Shown here in pieces: positions 46,248 to 57,700 of a stretch of 64,000 bases of DNA. Source of the DNA: Ignatzschineria ureiclastica (GTDB taxonomy: Bacteria > Pseudomonadota > Gammaproteobacteria > Cardiobacteriales > Wohlfahrtiimonadaceae); NCBI RefSeq assembly GCF_003121845.1, contig NZ_QEWQ01000006.1, forward strand, positions 124,001-188,000, read 5' to 3'. Below the pieces are notes generated by a model. It was not told the origin of the DNA. It saw only the letters and a list, made by a program, of their open reading frames with translations, and ran no database searches. Position 1 is the stretch's first letter, and each line of letters opens with the position of its first letter. The position numbers and the translations under genes were made by a program.

Positions 46248-46940
46248 ATGGGAAATTTCTCTTTTGGCAGTCTATGGCATATTCTTCAGGAAAATAGCGA
46301 TTTTCTACTCCAAGGTTTAGGGGTGAGTTTACAGATCACAATCATCGCGATTTTAGTCGGAATGGTTTGGGGAATTGTTCTTGCAGTTCTTCGGCTCTAT
46401 GCACCGCGCCCGATCGCTTTTTTAGCCACCGCTTATGTCAATCTCTTTCGCTCAATCCCGCTCATTATGGTGTTAATGTGGTTCTATCTCGCCATTGGTC
46501 CGACAGTTCAGCAATATTTGGGCTTAGGCAATAGCAGTAGCGTGCGCTTAATGTGGGCCATTATCGCCTTTTCTCTCTTTGAAGCGGCTTACTATTCTGA
46601 AATTATTCGGGCCGGCTTTAAAAGCGTACGCAAACAGCAGATGAGTGCTTCCCTCGCCTTAGGAATGAATCGGGCACAAGCCATCTACTATGTGATTCTA
46701 CCGCAAGCGCTTCGCAATATGGTCCCGCTTCTTTTGACGCAAGCAATTATCCTCTTTCAAGATACTTCGCTGGTGTACATTATGAGCCTGAATGACTTCT
46801 TTAGAACAACGGATATTATCGGCTACAACAATAATGCCAAAATGGAGATGATTCTCTTTGCCGGTTTTACCTACTTTATTATCTGTTTCACCCTTTCCCG
46901 TCTTGTGCAGTATTTGCAAAAAAGGAGACAAATCGCATGA
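46248..46940 (+). CDS. gltK: Glutamate/aspartate ABC transporter permease GltK
   Basis: A 230-aa partner permease. The frame is open from 46206, but the ATG at 46248 (MGNFSFGSLWHILQEN) sits 1 bp past the gltJ stop with an AAGGGGGC site, and its N-terminus fits the family. Signature regions are YVNLFRSIPLIMVLMWFYL and the EAA loop SLALGMNRAQAIYYVILPQ. About five membrane helices. Its last 4 bp overlap the gltL start (ATGA). Confidence 0.95.
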   Translation: MGNFSFGSLWHILQENSDFLLQGLGVSLQITIIAILVGMVWGIVLAVLRLYAPRPIAFLATAYVNLFRSIPLIMVLMWFYLAIGPTVQQYLGLGNSSSVRLMWAIIAFSLFEAAYYSEIIRAGFKSVRKQQMSASLALGMNRAQAIYYVILPQALRNMVPLLLTQAIILFQDTSLVYIMSLNDFFRTTDIIGYNNNAKMEMILFAGFTYFIICFTLSRLVQYLQKRRQIA

Positions 46941-47668
46941 TCACTTATCAAAATGTCAGTAAATTTTATGGTCAATTTCAGGTCTTGAAAAACTGCTCAA
47001 CTCAAATTGCCGAAAAAGAAGTGGTTGTGGTCTGCGGTCCCTCCGGTTCAGGGAAATCCACCTTAATTCAGTGCGCTAATGGGCTTGAGCCTTTTCAGCA
47101 AGGGGATATCATTATCAATGGTCACTCTTTAGCGGATCCTAAGGTCAATATCAATCAAGTGCGCGCAGAAGTAGGGATGGTGTTTCAACACTTTGAGCTC
47201 TTCCCTAATATGACCATTGAGCAAAATCTGATGCTCGCGCAAATGAAGGTACTTAAACGCTCTAAAGAGGAAGCGCACAGTAAAGCCCTTGCGCTATTAG
47301 ATCGAGTAGGTTTAAAAGCCCATCTTGGTAAATACCCCACGCAACTCTCAGGCGGCCAACAGCAACGGGTGGCCATTGCCCGCGCTTTAGCGATGGACCC
47401 GAAAGTAATGCTCTTTGATGAACCTACCTCGGCATTAGATCCTGAAATGGTGCACGAAGTCTTAAATGTGATGACAGAACTCGCACAAGAGGGGATGACG
47501 ATGATGTGCGTGACTCATGAAATGGGTTTTGCCAAACGCGTGGCCGATCGGGTGATCTTTATCGATAGCGGTGAGATCTATGACGATCTCTCTAAAGAGG
47601 CTTTCTTCAATGGTACGCCGAGCACTCGCGCGCAAAACTTCTTGAAAAATATCTTTCATGATCAGTAG
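46937..47668 (+). CDS. gltL: Glutamate/aspartate ABC transporter ATPase GltL
   Basis: A 243-aa cytoplasmic ATPase of the polar amino acid uptake family. Walker A GPSGSGKS lies at about 34-41, a Q-loop at MVFQHFELFPN (about 81-91), signature LSGGQQQRVAIARALAMDP (about 135-153), Walker B VMLFDEPTSALDP, and H-loop CVTHEMGFA. All motifs are intact. It overlaps gltK by 4 bp and ends the operon; a hairpin follows at 47714-47750. Confidence 0.96.
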   Translation: MITYQNVSKFYGQFQVLKNCSTQIAEKEVVVVCGPSGSGKSTLIQCANGLEPFQQGDIIINGHSLADPKVNINQVRAEVGMVFQHFELFPNMTIEQNLMLAQMKVLKRSKEEAHSKALALLDRVGLKAHLGKYPTQLSGGQQQRVAIARALAMDPKVMLFDEPTSALDPEMVHEVLNVMTELAQEGMTMMCVTHEMGFAKRVADRVIFIDSGEIYDDLSKEAFFNGTPSTRAQNFLKNIFHDQ

Positions 47669-47713
47669 CATTTTATAATTCATCATTTACGATCAACCCT
47701 GTCGTGACAGCAC

Positions 47714-47755
47714 AATCCTCAAATAGGCATGATTTGCTTATTTGGGGATTAATTT
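47714..47755 (+). terminator. Probable terminator of gltIJKL
   Basis: Imperfect 15-bp stem AATCCTCAAATAGGC/GCTTATTTGGGGATT with a 7-nt loop, 46 bp after gltL. The T-run after it is weak (AATTTC). Confidence 0.6.
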
Positions 47756-47972
47756 CATCCCCTTTTTGTATCGATATCATTACGAATAAATAGCTTTTTT
47801 GTAAGCTATTTACATACTATTTCAATGAATTAGTGTAATTTTCTAAATTATTTTGGAAAAACTTACCCTTTTTTGTCAAAAAGCGATTTTTGGTAAGAGA
47901 TCGTTAACCTCATAAGAATGCGCATTTTCAAAAACATACTACAAAAAATCTACAAAAAAGATTAGTTTATCC

Positions 47973-48001
47973 TTAAAATCACGCCTCTTTCGGTCTATAA
48001 T
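47973..48001 (+). promoter_or_regulatory. Predicted promoter of an intergenic transcript
   Basis: TATAAT at 47996-48001 with TTAAAA 17 bp upstream (47973-47978). It is followed only by non-coding sequence and a strong terminator at 48083-48121. Confidence 0.5.
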
Positions 48002-48007
48002 GTCGAC

Positions 48008-48121
48008 ATCAAATTAAGATTATAATTTCTTTTATCACGTTATCTTTTCATGTCTCCATACCTTTGACTAGATAACAGTATTAAGGTGTCACAACTGTCC
48101 GCTGTGACACCTTTTCTTTTT
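48008..48121 (+). ncRNA. Candidate small RNA
   Basis: A promoter-like sequence with a perfect -10 and a strong terminator (11-bp stem AAGGTGTCACA/TGTGACACCTT, then TTTTCTTTTT) enclose about 114 bp with no open frame of note. The arrangement fits a stand-alone trans-acting sRNA. The body is AT-rich and could bind Hfq at the U-rich tail. It matches no sRNA I know, and a read-through terminator of gltIJKL remains possible. Confidence 0.45.
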
Positions 48122-48196
48122 GTTTTATAAAATATAGTAAATTTGATTTAAGAAAAATGGCTGTTAAACAGCTATTGTGAGGTTTTAAAAGAAGAT

Positions 48197-48297
48197 AAAA
48201 CCTGACTCACCAATACTTGCAAGATGCCGGATAGAACAGCTTCCTTGCCTAAATCAGCCGATGCGCCGGCATTTTAATAAGCGTCTTTTGAACCGAT
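48197..48297 (-). repeat. Backbone dispersed repeat, copy 2
   Basis: Inverted copy of the element at 38729, with TTGCAAGATGCCGGATAGAA and ATGCGCCGGCATTTTAATAA. It lies between the candidate sRNA and the dppF stop. Confidence 0.85.
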
Positions 48298-48391
48298 ATT
48301 ACTATCGTGTACAGTCACACTACAACATTGAAGTGATCGAACTGATTCAATAATCCTCATTCAATCATTCTCATTGATTGCGCTAATTTGC

Positions 48392-49519
48392 TTACGCTTC
48401 AGAGAGATCATCTAGCTTAAAACACGCTACTTCGTGAGACTCTCCATTGGGATCAAGATACGGCTTCAATGCCGGTTGCGCTTGCCGGCATTTTGTCATC
48501 ACAAATGGGCAACGGGTATTAAAAGCGCAGCCCTCTGGCGGGTTCAATGGACTTGGTAACTCCCCTTGTAATGTAATTTTCTCCCGTTTATTCTCGCTAT
48601 TTAAGCGCGGTGTCGCTGATAAGAGCGCTTGAGTATAAGGATGCATCGGATGAGCAAAAATCGCTTCATTACTCGCTTTTTCCACCGCCTTGCCGAGATA
48701 CATTACCATCACATCATCGGCAATATGTTCCACCACCGATAAGTCGTGCGAGATAAAGAGATACGAAAGCCCAAGCTCCTCCTGTAGATCCATCATGAGA
48801 TTAAGAACCTGCGCTTGCACCGAGACATCGAGCGCTGAGACTGGCTCATCGGCAATAACGATATCAGGATTGAGCATTAACCCTCGAGCAATGGCGATCC
48901 TTTGCCGCTGCCCCCCTGAGAACATATGGGGATAGCGATCATAAAATTCGGTACGAAGTCCCACCTTTTCCATCATCGCTAAGACTCTCGCTTTACGCTC
49001 ATCCGCCGAGAGATCGGTATTAATCAATAAGGGCTCTTCAAGAATTTTACCAATCTTCTTGCGAGGATTGAGTGAACCATATGGATTTTGGAAAATAATC
49101 TGAATCTTCTGCCGGCGAATCGACTCCACCTCAGCCGATCGCGCCAATAATGATTCCCCTTTATATAAAAGCGCGCCACCGGTTGGCGTTTCGATCATCG
49201 TTAAGACTTTTGCCAAAGTGGATTTACCACAGCCGGATTCTCCTACAACCGCTAATGTTCGTCCTTTTTCTAAGGTAAATGAGATCCCATTGAGTGCTTT
49301 TACGCTCCCCTTTCCCCGAAAGAGCCCACGATTAACGGTGTAATATTTCGTTAAATTCTCTGCCACTAACAAGGCTTGAGTATCGTTGCGCTCTGCTTTA
49401 GGCTTTTCTACTGAATCTGTCGCCGCTTCTGTCGCCGCTTCTAAGGGTTCGGTTACAATGGTTTTTGGCGCTTCGCCTACCATCTGTAATGTGGCATCTG
49501 CTTGATGTTCTCTATACAT
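48392..49519 (-). CDS. dppF: Dipeptide ABC transporter ATPase DppF
   Basis: A 375-aa cytoplasmic ATPase of the peptide/nickel uptake family. An unusual ~45-residue Ala/Glu/Thr-rich N-terminal stretch ([17 protein letters not shown]) precedes the domain that starts [18 protein letters not shown]. Walker A GESGCGKS (about 114-121), signature [17 protein letters not shown], Walker [17 protein letters not shown] and a C-terminal oligopeptide domain (CAFNTRCPF) are intact. The start overlaps dppD by 8 bp with a GAGGAGGTG site; the next in-frame Met starts would lose the extension, so it may be real but dispensable. Confidence 0.94.
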   Translation of the reverse strand: MYREHQADATLQMVGEAPKTIVTEPLEAATEAATDSVEKPKAERNDTQALLVAENLTKYYTVNRGLFRGKGSVKALNGISFTLEKGRTLAVVGESGCGKSTLAKVLTMIETPTGGALLYKGESLLARSAEVESIRRQKIQIIFQNPYGSLNPRKKIGKILEEPLLINTDLSADERKARVLAMMEKVGLRTEFYDRYPHMFSGGQRQRIAIARGLMLNPDIVIADEPVSALDVSVQAQVLNLMMDLQEELGLSYLFISHDLSVVEHIADDVMVMYLGKAVEKASNEAIFAHPMHPYTQALLSATPRLNSENKREKITLQGELPSPLNPPEGCAFNTRCPFVMTKCRQAQPALKPYLDPNGESHEVACFKLDDLSEA

Positions 49520-50534
49520 AATTCACCTCCTCACCCTTTGCCGTATCATCTTTTTGAACCGGCATCTCTCTTTCTGTGATTAATGGAAAATGGCATTTCA
49601 CCCAATGATCCTCTACCGCCACTAAAGCAGGTTCTTCTGCCACACAGCGAGGCTGACAATAAGGGCAGCGAGGATTGAGTAGACAACCACTTGGGCGATC
49701 ATATTTCCCCGGCACCACACCTGGCAACGATTCTAAACGGGATTTCCCCTGTGAAAATTCCGGTAATGATTTCAACAAGGCTTCAGTATAAGGATGTAGC
49801 GGGTGTGTAAAAATCGCATCCGCTTTCGCAATTTCCACCACTTGTCCGGCATACATCACGACAATTTTATCCGCCGCTTCCGCCACTAACGCTAAATCGT
49901 GGGTAATCAGCAGCAGTGCCATATTCTGCTCTTGTTGTAATTTCAATAACAGATTCATAATCTGTCCTTGAATCGTGACATCAAGCGCTGTTGTGGGCTC
50001 ATCAGCAATGAGTAATTTCGGCCGGCAAGCGATCGCCATTGCAATCATCACCCGCTGACTCATCCCTCCGGATAATTGATGTGGGTAGAGCGACAGTCGA
50101 TTCTTGGCGTCGGGAATGCCGACTTCTGTGAGCAACTCAATCGCCCGCGCTTTACGTGTTCGGCGACTGCCGCCTTGATGCACCTTTAAGGTCTCCATAA
50201 TCTGATAACCCACCGTAAATGCAGGGTTCAATGCCGTCATCGGATCTTGGAAAATCATCGCCACATCCGCCCCTAAAATCTTCCGGCGCGCTTTGTGAGA
50301 TAAGGTCTGCAAATCAATATCATTGAAACGAAGTGCTTCTGCCGTCACCGTTCCCGGGAAATCAATCAAGCCCATAATCGCTAAAGAGCTCACCGATTTA
50401 CCCGAGCCAGATTCCCCAACAATACCGACCACTTCACCGGCATCAACAGAGTAGCTGATCTGATCTACCGCGCGGAAACGATCCCCTTTTTCACCAAACT
50501 CCACTGTCAGTTGGTCTACGCTTAATAGTGTCAT
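49512..50534 (-). CDS. dppD: Dipeptide ABC transporter ATPase DppD
   Basis: A 340-aa ATPase and partner of DppF. Walker A GESGSGKS (about 40-47), Q-loop [12 protein letters not shown], signature [19 protein letters not shown], Walker [15 protein letters not shown], and the C-terminal Cys-rich oligopeptide/dipeptide transporter domain ([15 protein letters not shown]), which in related proteins can carry an iron-sulfur cluster. It lies 10 bp after dppC. Confidence 0.95.
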   Translation of the reverse strand: MTLLSVDQLTVEFGEKGDRFRAVDQISYSVDAGEVVGIVGESGSGKSVSSLAIMGLIDFPGTVTAEALRFNDIDLQTLSHKARRKILGADVAMIFQDPMTALNPAFTVGYQIMETLKVHQGGSRRTRKARAIELLTEVGIPDAKNRLSLYPHQLSGGMSQRVMIAMAIACRPKLLIADEPTTALDVTIQGQIMNLLLKLQQEQNMALLLITHDLALVAEAADKIVVMYAGQVVEIAKADAIFTHPLHPYTEALLKSLPEFSQGKSRLESLPGVVPGKYDRPSGCLLNPRCPYCQPRCVAEEPALVAVEDHWVKCHFPLITEREMPVQKDDTAKGEEVNYV

Positions 50535-50544
50535 TCTCTCCCCC

Positions 50545-51507
50545 TTAAACCTTTAACTTCGGATCAAGCGCATCCCGCAGACCATCGCCCATCAGGTTAA
50601 ATGCTAATACCGTTAATAAAATCGCAATGCCCGGAAATGCCACAACCCACCAAGCAGATTGAGTATATTGCAAGACATCTGAGAGCATCGTGCCCCACTC
50701 CGGTGTCGGCGGTTGTGCGCCCATCCCAAGAAATCCTAATGCAGCCATATCTAAAATCGCATTGGAAAACCCTAATGTTGCTTGCACAATTAAGGGCGCT
50801 AAACAGTTGGGCAAAATATTGATAAACATCTGCCGAGTATGGCGCGCACCGGCTACTTTTGAGGCAACCACATAATCTTTCTCCATCTCGCTCATCACCG
50901 TTGCCCGGGTTAAGCGTACATAGTGAGGAAGCGCCACAAAGGCGAGCGCAATAGAAGCATTGACAATAGAGGGTCCGAAGATCGCCACTAACACTAACGC
51001 AAGCAGAAGACTAGGGAGCGCGAGCATAATATCCACAACGCGCATAATAATGGTCTCTAAAATACCGCCAAAATAGCCCGCTAATAGCCCAAGGGTTATC
51101 CCTAAAATTAAAGAAACAATCACCACAACAACGCCCACCAGTAGCGATAGACGCGCGCCATAAATCAGCCGACTTAAGATATCCCGACCTACATCATCGG
51201 TGCCGAGGATAAATTGCCACGAACCGCCCTCCATCCAAACCGGAGGCATTAAGAGATGTCCTCGAAATTGTTCTGCCGGCGAATGGGGTGCAATCCATTG
51301 TGCAGCAAGTGCAACGATAATAATGAATAGAATAAAGATCAAACCTGCAACGGCACCCCGATTTTTACTAAAATAGCGCCAAAATTGGGCAAACGCACCT
51401 TGCGGTGCTTTTAAGAGTAGAAGCTCAGGATCTACCGGTCGATTCTCCTCTAACCGCATCTCCCCATCTTCTAATAGGACATTTAAGTCTCGATTATGAT
51501 GTGTCAT
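50545..51507 (-). CDS. dppC: Dipeptide ABC transporter permease DppC
   Basis: A 320-aa inner-membrane permease of the DppBC family. It has an N-terminal cytoplasmic stretch, a first helix (about 49-71, [20 protein letters not shown]), a periplasmic loop with [21 protein letters not shown], and a core of about five helices with the EAA loop ([21 protein letters not shown]). It forms the channel with DppB. An AGGAG site lies before the ATG. Confidence 0.95.
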   Translation of the reverse strand: MTHHNRDLNVLLEDGEMRLEENRPVDPELLLLKAPQGAFAQFWRYFSKNRGAVAGLIFILFIIIVALAAQWIAPHSPAEQFRGHLLMPPVWMEGGSWQFILGTDDVGRDILSRLIYGARLSLLVGVVVVIVSLILGITLGLLAGYFGGILETIIMRVVDIMLALPSLLLALVLVAIFGPSIVNASIALAFVALPHYVRLTRATVMSEMEKDYVVASKVAGARHTRQMFINILPNCLAPLIVQATLGFSNAILDMAALGFLGMGAQPPTPEWGTMLSDVLQYTQSAWWVVAFPGIAILLTVLAFNLMGDGLRDALDPKLKV

Positions 51508-51516
51508 CTGTCGCTC

Positions 51517-52533
51517 CTATTTATGTCGAATACGGGGATCTACAAAACCATAGAGCAGATCCACTAAAAAGTTGACGATAATAATCAGTGAGGCTACTAA
51601 AAGTACGCCACTTTGTACAACGGGATAATCCCGCCGTTGTAGCGCCTCAATAAGCCAACGACCTACCCCCGGCCAAGAGAAGATCGTCTCCGTTAAGATT
51701 GCGCCCCCTAACATCGTTCCCACTTGTAAGCCAATTACCGTAATCACCGGAATTAAGGCATTTCTTAAAGCGTGAATTAAAATAATGCGTGCTCGCCCTA
51801 AACCTTTTGCTCTAGCAGTTAGAATATAATCTTCACTCAACACTTCTAACATTGAAGAGCGGGTCATTCGAACAATCACCGCTAAGGGAATCGTGCCTAA
51901 AACAATGGCCGGTAGAATCAAGTGATGCAGTGCATCCCAAAAATCGCCCTCTTCCCCATAAAAATAGGTATCGATCAGCATAAATCCGGTGAGCGGTTCG
52001 CTATCATCTAAGAAGACCATATCGCTAATGCGTCCTGATACCGGCGTTAAATCGAGATTAACCGATACCAACATAATGAGCATCATTCCCCACCAGAAGA
52101 TCGGCATCGAATAACCGGTTAAGGAGAGCCCAACCGCCGTATGATCAAAGATCGAACCACGCTTTACTGCCGCAATCACCCCTGTAGGAACACCCACAAC
52201 CACCGCAAAGATCATCGCACAGATTCCAAGCTCTAATGTCGCCTTAAATCTCGGCAAAAACTCGCTCCAAACCGGTCGTTGTGTAACCAAGGAATTGCCC
52301 AAATCCCCTTGTAATACGCCCTTGAGATAATCCCAATATTGCACAATAAAAGGCTGATCATAGCCAAATTGCGCCCGAAGCTCGGCATATTTCTCGGGGG
52401 TAATCCCGCGCTCACCGGCGAGAATTAAGATCGGATCGCCAGGAATAAGATGAATAAAGAGAAACGTTAAGAGTGTAATTCCAATAAAGGTAGGAATAAT
52501 CATCCCTAAACGTCGAAAAAAGAATTGAACCAT
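51517..52533 (-). CDS. dppB: Dipeptide ABC transporter permease DppB
   Basis: A 338-aa inner-membrane permease. Helix 1 is MIIPTFIGITLLTFLFIHL; the characteristic LIPGDPILILAGERGITPE follows. The EAA loop is TARAKGLGRARIILIHALRN and the end is FLVDLLYGFVDPRIRHK. It starts 183 bp after dppA, across a gap with a stem-loop, and the stop is 9 bp before dppC. Confidence 0.95.
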   Translation of the reverse strand: MVQFFFRRLGMIIPTFIGITLLTFLFIHLIPGDPILILAGERGITPEKYAELRAQFGYDQPFIVQYWDYLKGVLQGDLGNSLVTQRPVWSEFLPRFKATLELGICAMIFAVVVGVPTGVIAAVKRGSIFDHTAVGLSLTGYSMPIFWWGMMLIMLVSVNLDLTPVSGRISDMVFLDDSEPLTGFMLIDTYFYGEEGDFWDALHHLILPAIVLGTIPLAVIVRMTRSSMLEVLSEDYILTARAKGLGRARIILIHALRNALIPVITVIGLQVGTMLGGAILTETIFSWPGVGRWLIEALQRRDYPVVQSGVLLVASLIIIVNFLVDLLYGFVDPRIRHK

Positions 52534-52614
52534 AAGAGCATTACCCTATTGAATATATTGGGAATATATTGAGAAAAATAGAAAAAGATCAAACCGGGTA
52601 AGCGAACAACAAGA

Positions 52615-52635
52615 AGCGCCAGATTCCCCGGCGCT
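52615..52635 (-). promoter_or_regulatory. Intercistronic hairpin between dppA and dppB
   Basis: AGCGCC/GGCGCT six-bp stem with a 9-nt loop in the dppA-dppB gap. It lacks a clean T-run on the minus strand (TTCTTGTTG), so it fits a leaky terminator or mRNA-end stabiliser that keeps dppA more abundant than the rest; this is inferred. Confidence 0.5.
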
Positions 52636-52716
52636 CCTTTTGATGACACTACACTACATTATGACTACCCCGTAACCGATAAGGCTACGAATGGCCTAAT
52701 GCCTTAATCTTTAACC

Positions 52717-54345
52717 TTAATCTTCAACATCTACTTGATTAAAGTTATGCGTACCAAGAGGATCGATAATGTAATTCACCACCTCTTTACGCACAGGCAT
52801 ATAGACAGTTGAGTGCGCAATATTGAGTACCGGTTGATCTGCTTTTAAGATCTCTTGCGCTTGTAGATAGAGCTCTACACGACGGTCGTGATCTGTGGTT
52901 GAACGAGCTTCTGTTAAGAGCGCATCAAACTCAGGATTACACCAATGTGAATAGTTCGAACCCGATTTCACCGCATCACAGCTTAAAAGAAATGAGAAGA
53001 AGTTATCAGGATCCCCATTATCGCCCGTCCAGCCCATTAAGACCGCGTCGTGCTCACCATTACGAATACGGGTCAGATACTCGCCCCATTCATAAGTCAC
53101 GATATTCGCTTTCACCCCAATTTTCGCCCAATCCGCCTGAATCATCTCGGCCATCCGCCGAGCATTAGGGTTATAAGGCCGTTGCACTGGCATTGCCCAA
53201 AGGGTTAACTCAAAGCCATCCGGAAGACCTGCTTTCTCTAAGAGCGCTTTTGCACCCTCGATATCGTACGTATCATTTTCGATCTGATCGTTATAGCCCC
53301 ACATTGTTGGCGGAATGAAGTTTTTCGCTTCTTCGGCATTACCTTGGAAGATCGCCTCGATAATATCGCCCTTATTCACTGCCATACTGAGCGCTTGACG
53401 CACCTCTAACTTATCTAAAGGCGGTTTATCCATATTAAAGGCCATATAACCGATATTCAGCCCCGTTAGCTCTTTCACATCAATCGCTTCATCTTGGCGC
53501 ATCCGCTCAAGGTCCGCAAGATTGGGATAAGGCATTACCTGACACTCCCCTTTTTGTAGCTTCGCATAACGCACCGCTGCATCAGGGGTAATGGAGAAGA
53601 TCAAACGATCGAGCTTCGCCGGCTCACCAAAGTAATCTTTAAACTTGGTATAAAGAATCCGAGAATCTTGCTCATAGGTTCTAAATTGGAAAGGACCGGT
53701 GCCGATCGGTTTAAGATCAATCTCTTCAGGTTTCCCTTGTGCCAATAATTGCTCGCCATATTCTGCTGATAAAATAGAGGCAAAAGCCATCGCTAAGTTC
53801 GCTAAAAATGGCGATTCAGGACGAGTGAGATTGATTTTAACCGTATAATCATCGATCTTTTCCACCGAATCGATCAGATCCGGGAAACCCATCGCTTCAA
53901 AATATTCAAATTGTCGGCTCGATACATTATGGTAAGGATGATCTGGATTCATCTGCCGTTCAAAGGTAAAGACCACATCATCGGCATTAAAGTCACGAGA
54001 GGGTTTAAAACTCTTATTACTATGGAATTTCACCCCTTTACGAAGATGAAAGGTAAACTCTTTCCCATCTTCACTCACATCCCACGATTCTGCTAAACTC
54101 GGTTCAAATTCCGTAGTCCCCAGTTTAAATTCTGTTAAGCGGTTATAAAGTGGAATACCACTTGCATCAAAAGTCGTACCGGTAGATGAGAGCTGCGGAT
54201 TAAATGTCTCGGGCGAAGCTTCTGAACAGTAGACTAAAGTCGCCGCTTGCGCACCTGTAACGGTTAATGCACCGATAATTGCTACTGCTGATAGTGCCCG
54301 TTTAAAAGGCGCAATAAGCCTTGATCCTATGAAGCGATCCGTCAT
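52717..54345 (-). CDS. dppA: Dipeptide-binding protein DppA
   Basis: A 542-aa periplasmic family 5 solute-binding protein. The signal peptide has a hydrophobic core [19 protein letters not shown] (about 18-36). The mature part opens [21 protein letters not shown], as in DppA of enteric bacteria, then [20 protein letters not shown] and TGPFQF; ligand contacts such as the [13 protein letters not shown] region (about 440-452) are present. A strong TAGGAGGAA site precedes the ATG at 54345. It heads the operon dppABCDF. In related species the protein also serves haem uptake; nothing here decides that. Confidence 0.95.
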   Translation of the reverse strand: MTDRFIGSRLIAPFKRALSAVAIIGALTVTGAQAATLVYCSEASPETFNPQLSSTGTTFDASGIPLYNRLTEFKLGTTEFEPSLAESWDVSEDGKEFTFHLRKGVKFHSNKSFKPSRDFNADDVVFTFERQMNPDHPYHNVSSRQFEYFEAMGFPDLIDSVEKIDDYTVKINLTRPESPFLANLAMAFASILSAEYGEQLLAQGKPEEIDLKPIGTGPFQFRTYEQDSRILYTKFKDYFGEPAKLDRLIFSITPDAAVRYAKLQKGECQVMPYPNLADLERMRQDEAIDVKELTGLNIGYMAFNMDKPPLDKLEVRQALSMAVNKGDIIEAIFQGNAEEAKNFIPPTMWGYNDQIENDTYDIEGAKALLEKAGLPDGFELTLWAMPVQRPYNPNARRMAEMIQADWAKIGVKANIVTYEWGEYLTRIRNGEHDAVLMGWTGDNGDPDNFFSFLLSCDAVKSGSNYSHWCNPEFDALLTEARSTTDHDRRVELYLQAQEILKADQPVLNIAHSTVYMPVRKEVVNYIIDPLGTHNFNQVDVED

Positions 54346-54639
54346 AATTCCTCCTATATAATGAATAAATGCCTACCTGCCAATTCCCTTTATTTATTAT
54401 GAATTAGAGTGTTAGGGTGATATGGCAAAATAGAATATATTGTTGACGTTCAGCGAAAAGATATTGAGAAAATCAATCCTCTGTACCCTTTTATCATTAC
54501 CTTGATTTTATTTAAAATGCAAGCTATCGAATGTGATTTTATGAAATATTGTATTAGTAGGATAATACTTTAATCGCAGATATTCCGCTGTTATAGTCCT
54601 GTTAGTGTCGTATGTTGATATTAAATAAAAATGAAAATG

Positions 54640-54676
54640 AAAATAAAAATGCTTAGATCTTAAAAGGATCTAAGCA
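54640..54676 (-). terminator. Terminator of the autotransporter gene
   Basis: Ten-bp stem TGCTTAGATC (54650-54659) with GATCTAAGCA (54667-54676), followed on the minus strand by TTTTTATTTTC. It lies 33 bp past the stop codon. The rest of 54346-54649 is the dppA promoter region; no clear site is assigned. Confidence 0.88.
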
Positions 54677-54708
54677 CTACCTAGAGAATTTAAAATAAGC
54701 GATATTGA

Positions 54709-57700
54709 TTAATCATACTTAAAAAAGTATTTAAGCCCTAATACAACTCGGGTATCACGATATTTATTACCACCTTTTAACACCGCAATGTTCCCCCAAA
54801 GATTAATATTATTATTGACCGTTCCTTCGACACCAACCTTCAGCTCTCCAATATTTTTAGCACCTTTTGATTCCACTACCGTTTGATCGAGGCTGACACC
54901 AAAATCTTTACTATTGCTGATCCAACTAAGATCAGCGAATCCCTTAATGTCATAAGGTTGTGCTGTCGCATAAGGACTCAAAGCAAATCGAACACCTAAT
55001 TTTACCTGGGCATTATCATCATTAGCTGATCTTACATAAGTACCATTCACTTCACGGTGCCCTTTCATTCTCACACCCATATAGGTCAATTGAATATGGG
55101 GTTGCATATACCATTGATAAGGAAATGCTTCCGTTAACTCATTTAATCGCAGTGAAAACCCTGATTCAAGAGATGCCGTAAAACCTCGAGAGTTATATTT
55201 CTCAGTGGGCTTTCCATCAGGCTCTACGCTATTTTGGAACCAGTTATGTTGTACCCATGTATCAAGATACGCACCTTGTCGACTCTCTTCATCAGCATAA
55301 TAGGTAAAATAGATCCCTATCGATTGTCCTGTTAGGTGGGATTGTGAACGATTCACCCCGCCTTTTGTATGATATTTTCCATTAGTTGTACCATAAGCAT
55401 TTCCGATAGAACCCATCAAACCAAGTCGATAATGATTTTTACGATCATTCACCCACTCTTGAAGTAGCCCACCGAATTGTAAGGCATAATAATCACTAGT
55501 CGTGGTTAATTGCTGACTCTGATCCCTGAACTTTAAATGCCCGCCCGCCATTCGAATCCACAGTTGATGTAGATTATTCTGCTCATTCGAACCTTCTAAA
55601 TAGGCAAATTCCCCCATCTCTCGGTCTGCTAAATTCATCACAAAAAGATTATTCGCCAGCATCTGATTATGAAGATAGCTTCCAGCTTCTGCTCGTAATC
55701 TATTTTTTTCTGGGCTCGGCGGCATAACAGGGGGACTAGATCCTTCTGGTGTTTCTGGATTTGATCCTTCTGGTGTCTCGGGGTTTGATCCTTCCGGTGT
55801 CTCGGGGTTCGATCCTTCTGGTGTCTCGGGGTTCGATCCTTCTGGTGTCTCGGGGTTTGATCCTTCTGGTGTCTCGGGATTTGATCCTTCCGGTGTCTCG
55901 GGATTTGATCCTTCCGGTGTCTCGGGGTTTGATCCTTCCGGTGTCTCGGGGTTCGATCCTTCTGGTGTCTCGGGGTTCGATCCTTCTGGTGTCTCGGGGT
56001 TTGATCCTTCCGGTGTCTCGGGGTTTGATCCTTCCGGTGTTTCGGGGTTTGGTTTTTCGGGAGTTTCAGGTTGTGGTAAATCGACGGGGCAATCATCGCC
56101 ACAAAACGCACTTGAGAGATACCATTGATTATCCTTAGAGATCAGTTCATATTCATAAGCGCCCGCACCTATACGCCCTGATTGCTGAAAAGCCTCATCT
56201 TTTTTAGCAACCTTACCCTCAACGGTAATCAATCTAATTCCCTCTATCGTCTCTGCACCTTGCCCTCCGACATTATTCACCACAATCAGACTTTTTCCTT
56301 CTACATCCCCTTTAATGGTCAAACGATCAGTTGCACTATTATCATCCCCTAATACCGTATTAAAGTAGAGCGTTCCCCCACCGATAAAGTTACCTGTAAT
56401 TGTTCTCTCCACAGGCTTAAAAGTATTGTTATTATTAAAGTTCTCAGGCGATTGTAAATAGAGAGCGCTGCCTCTCTTCAAAGTCACCGATGTTAAACTA
56501 GACTTATCCTCTGTCATAATCCAACGGCTCCCCTCATTGAACCTCATATTAATGGTGCCATTCTCTTCTATATGAGTATTACCTGTGAGTACTGAACCAT
56601 TCGCTAAATCTAATCGGATCGAGGAGCCAGAACCCTTACCAATATGAATATGACCAGTAATCATCGCTTGATCATCTACAGTGATCGCTCCGCCATAATC
56701 CGCTAATAATGCAACCCGATTCTTGGCGCGTGAAGCATCAATCACATTATCGCCTGTAAGCTCAATCATCCCATTTCTTGAACGAACAGCTGCGACTGAT
56801 TGATATTTCTTATTGAATCCATCCTCAACGCTTACATTGATATTCGCAGCCTCTAATATTCCAGCCACTGCACGAATGCCGACTACATCATAATTCTCAG
56901 CTTTAGCGATCACATCTACATTTTCTAGGACGATCTTCCCTTGTTTAGCTGCTGTGGCACCTGTCTGACCACTTACCGTGATAGTATTACGCTGCTCTTG
57001 AGTCCCTTTATAATGAATTAATGAGTTAGTTTCTATAGCATACACGCCGGGCATATTTGCCGTGGTAATAGCACTTCCTGCCCCTACTTTAATCTGCCCT
57101 TTCCCGCTTGCCAATAATCCTGCACGTTCACTATCTATATTGGGATTACCCGTTGAAGCTGTGGTCGTAATCTTCACTTGCTCTGCGAATACCTTACCAG
57201 CAGATTGACCATAGCTTAAGCTATTTCCTACAGTCCAAATGGCGGTACTCTCCGATGCAATCGTCGTTGTACCAGTCAGATTGACAACAGAGTTATTCTG
57301 AACATTAAAACCATGATTTGATCCCGATCCTTTAGTTTCAATCGTAAGATTATTCGCATTTAATTCAGCTGTACTTCCTCTTTGCCCTATTAGATATATT
57401 GCATCTCCCGAATTTCCCTCGATAACAATCTTATTCCATTCTCCTCCTAGAGTTACGCTTGACTGATCATTGACACCTGAAATAGAAATACCAGTAATAA
57501 CATTTGTCCTGCGCCCTCCTGTCAGATTAATAGTAAGATTATCCCCTTGAACATTTCCTTGCTGAGCCAATCTTATTCCATATATCTCCGTTGGCCCCTC
57601 GTCTTTGCTTGTCACCAGAATAGTAGAACCACTCCCTAAATCAACACTAGCAGGACCATATAAACCCTTTACATTGACCCCTGTGATTGTTCCTATCGCA

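Noticed and set aside
55638-56138. Long open frames of 129 and 157 codons in other frames of the autotransporter gene
   Set aside because: They come from the 24-bp tandem repeat, which lacks stops in several frames; their products are simple repeats (RHRKDQTP and similar).
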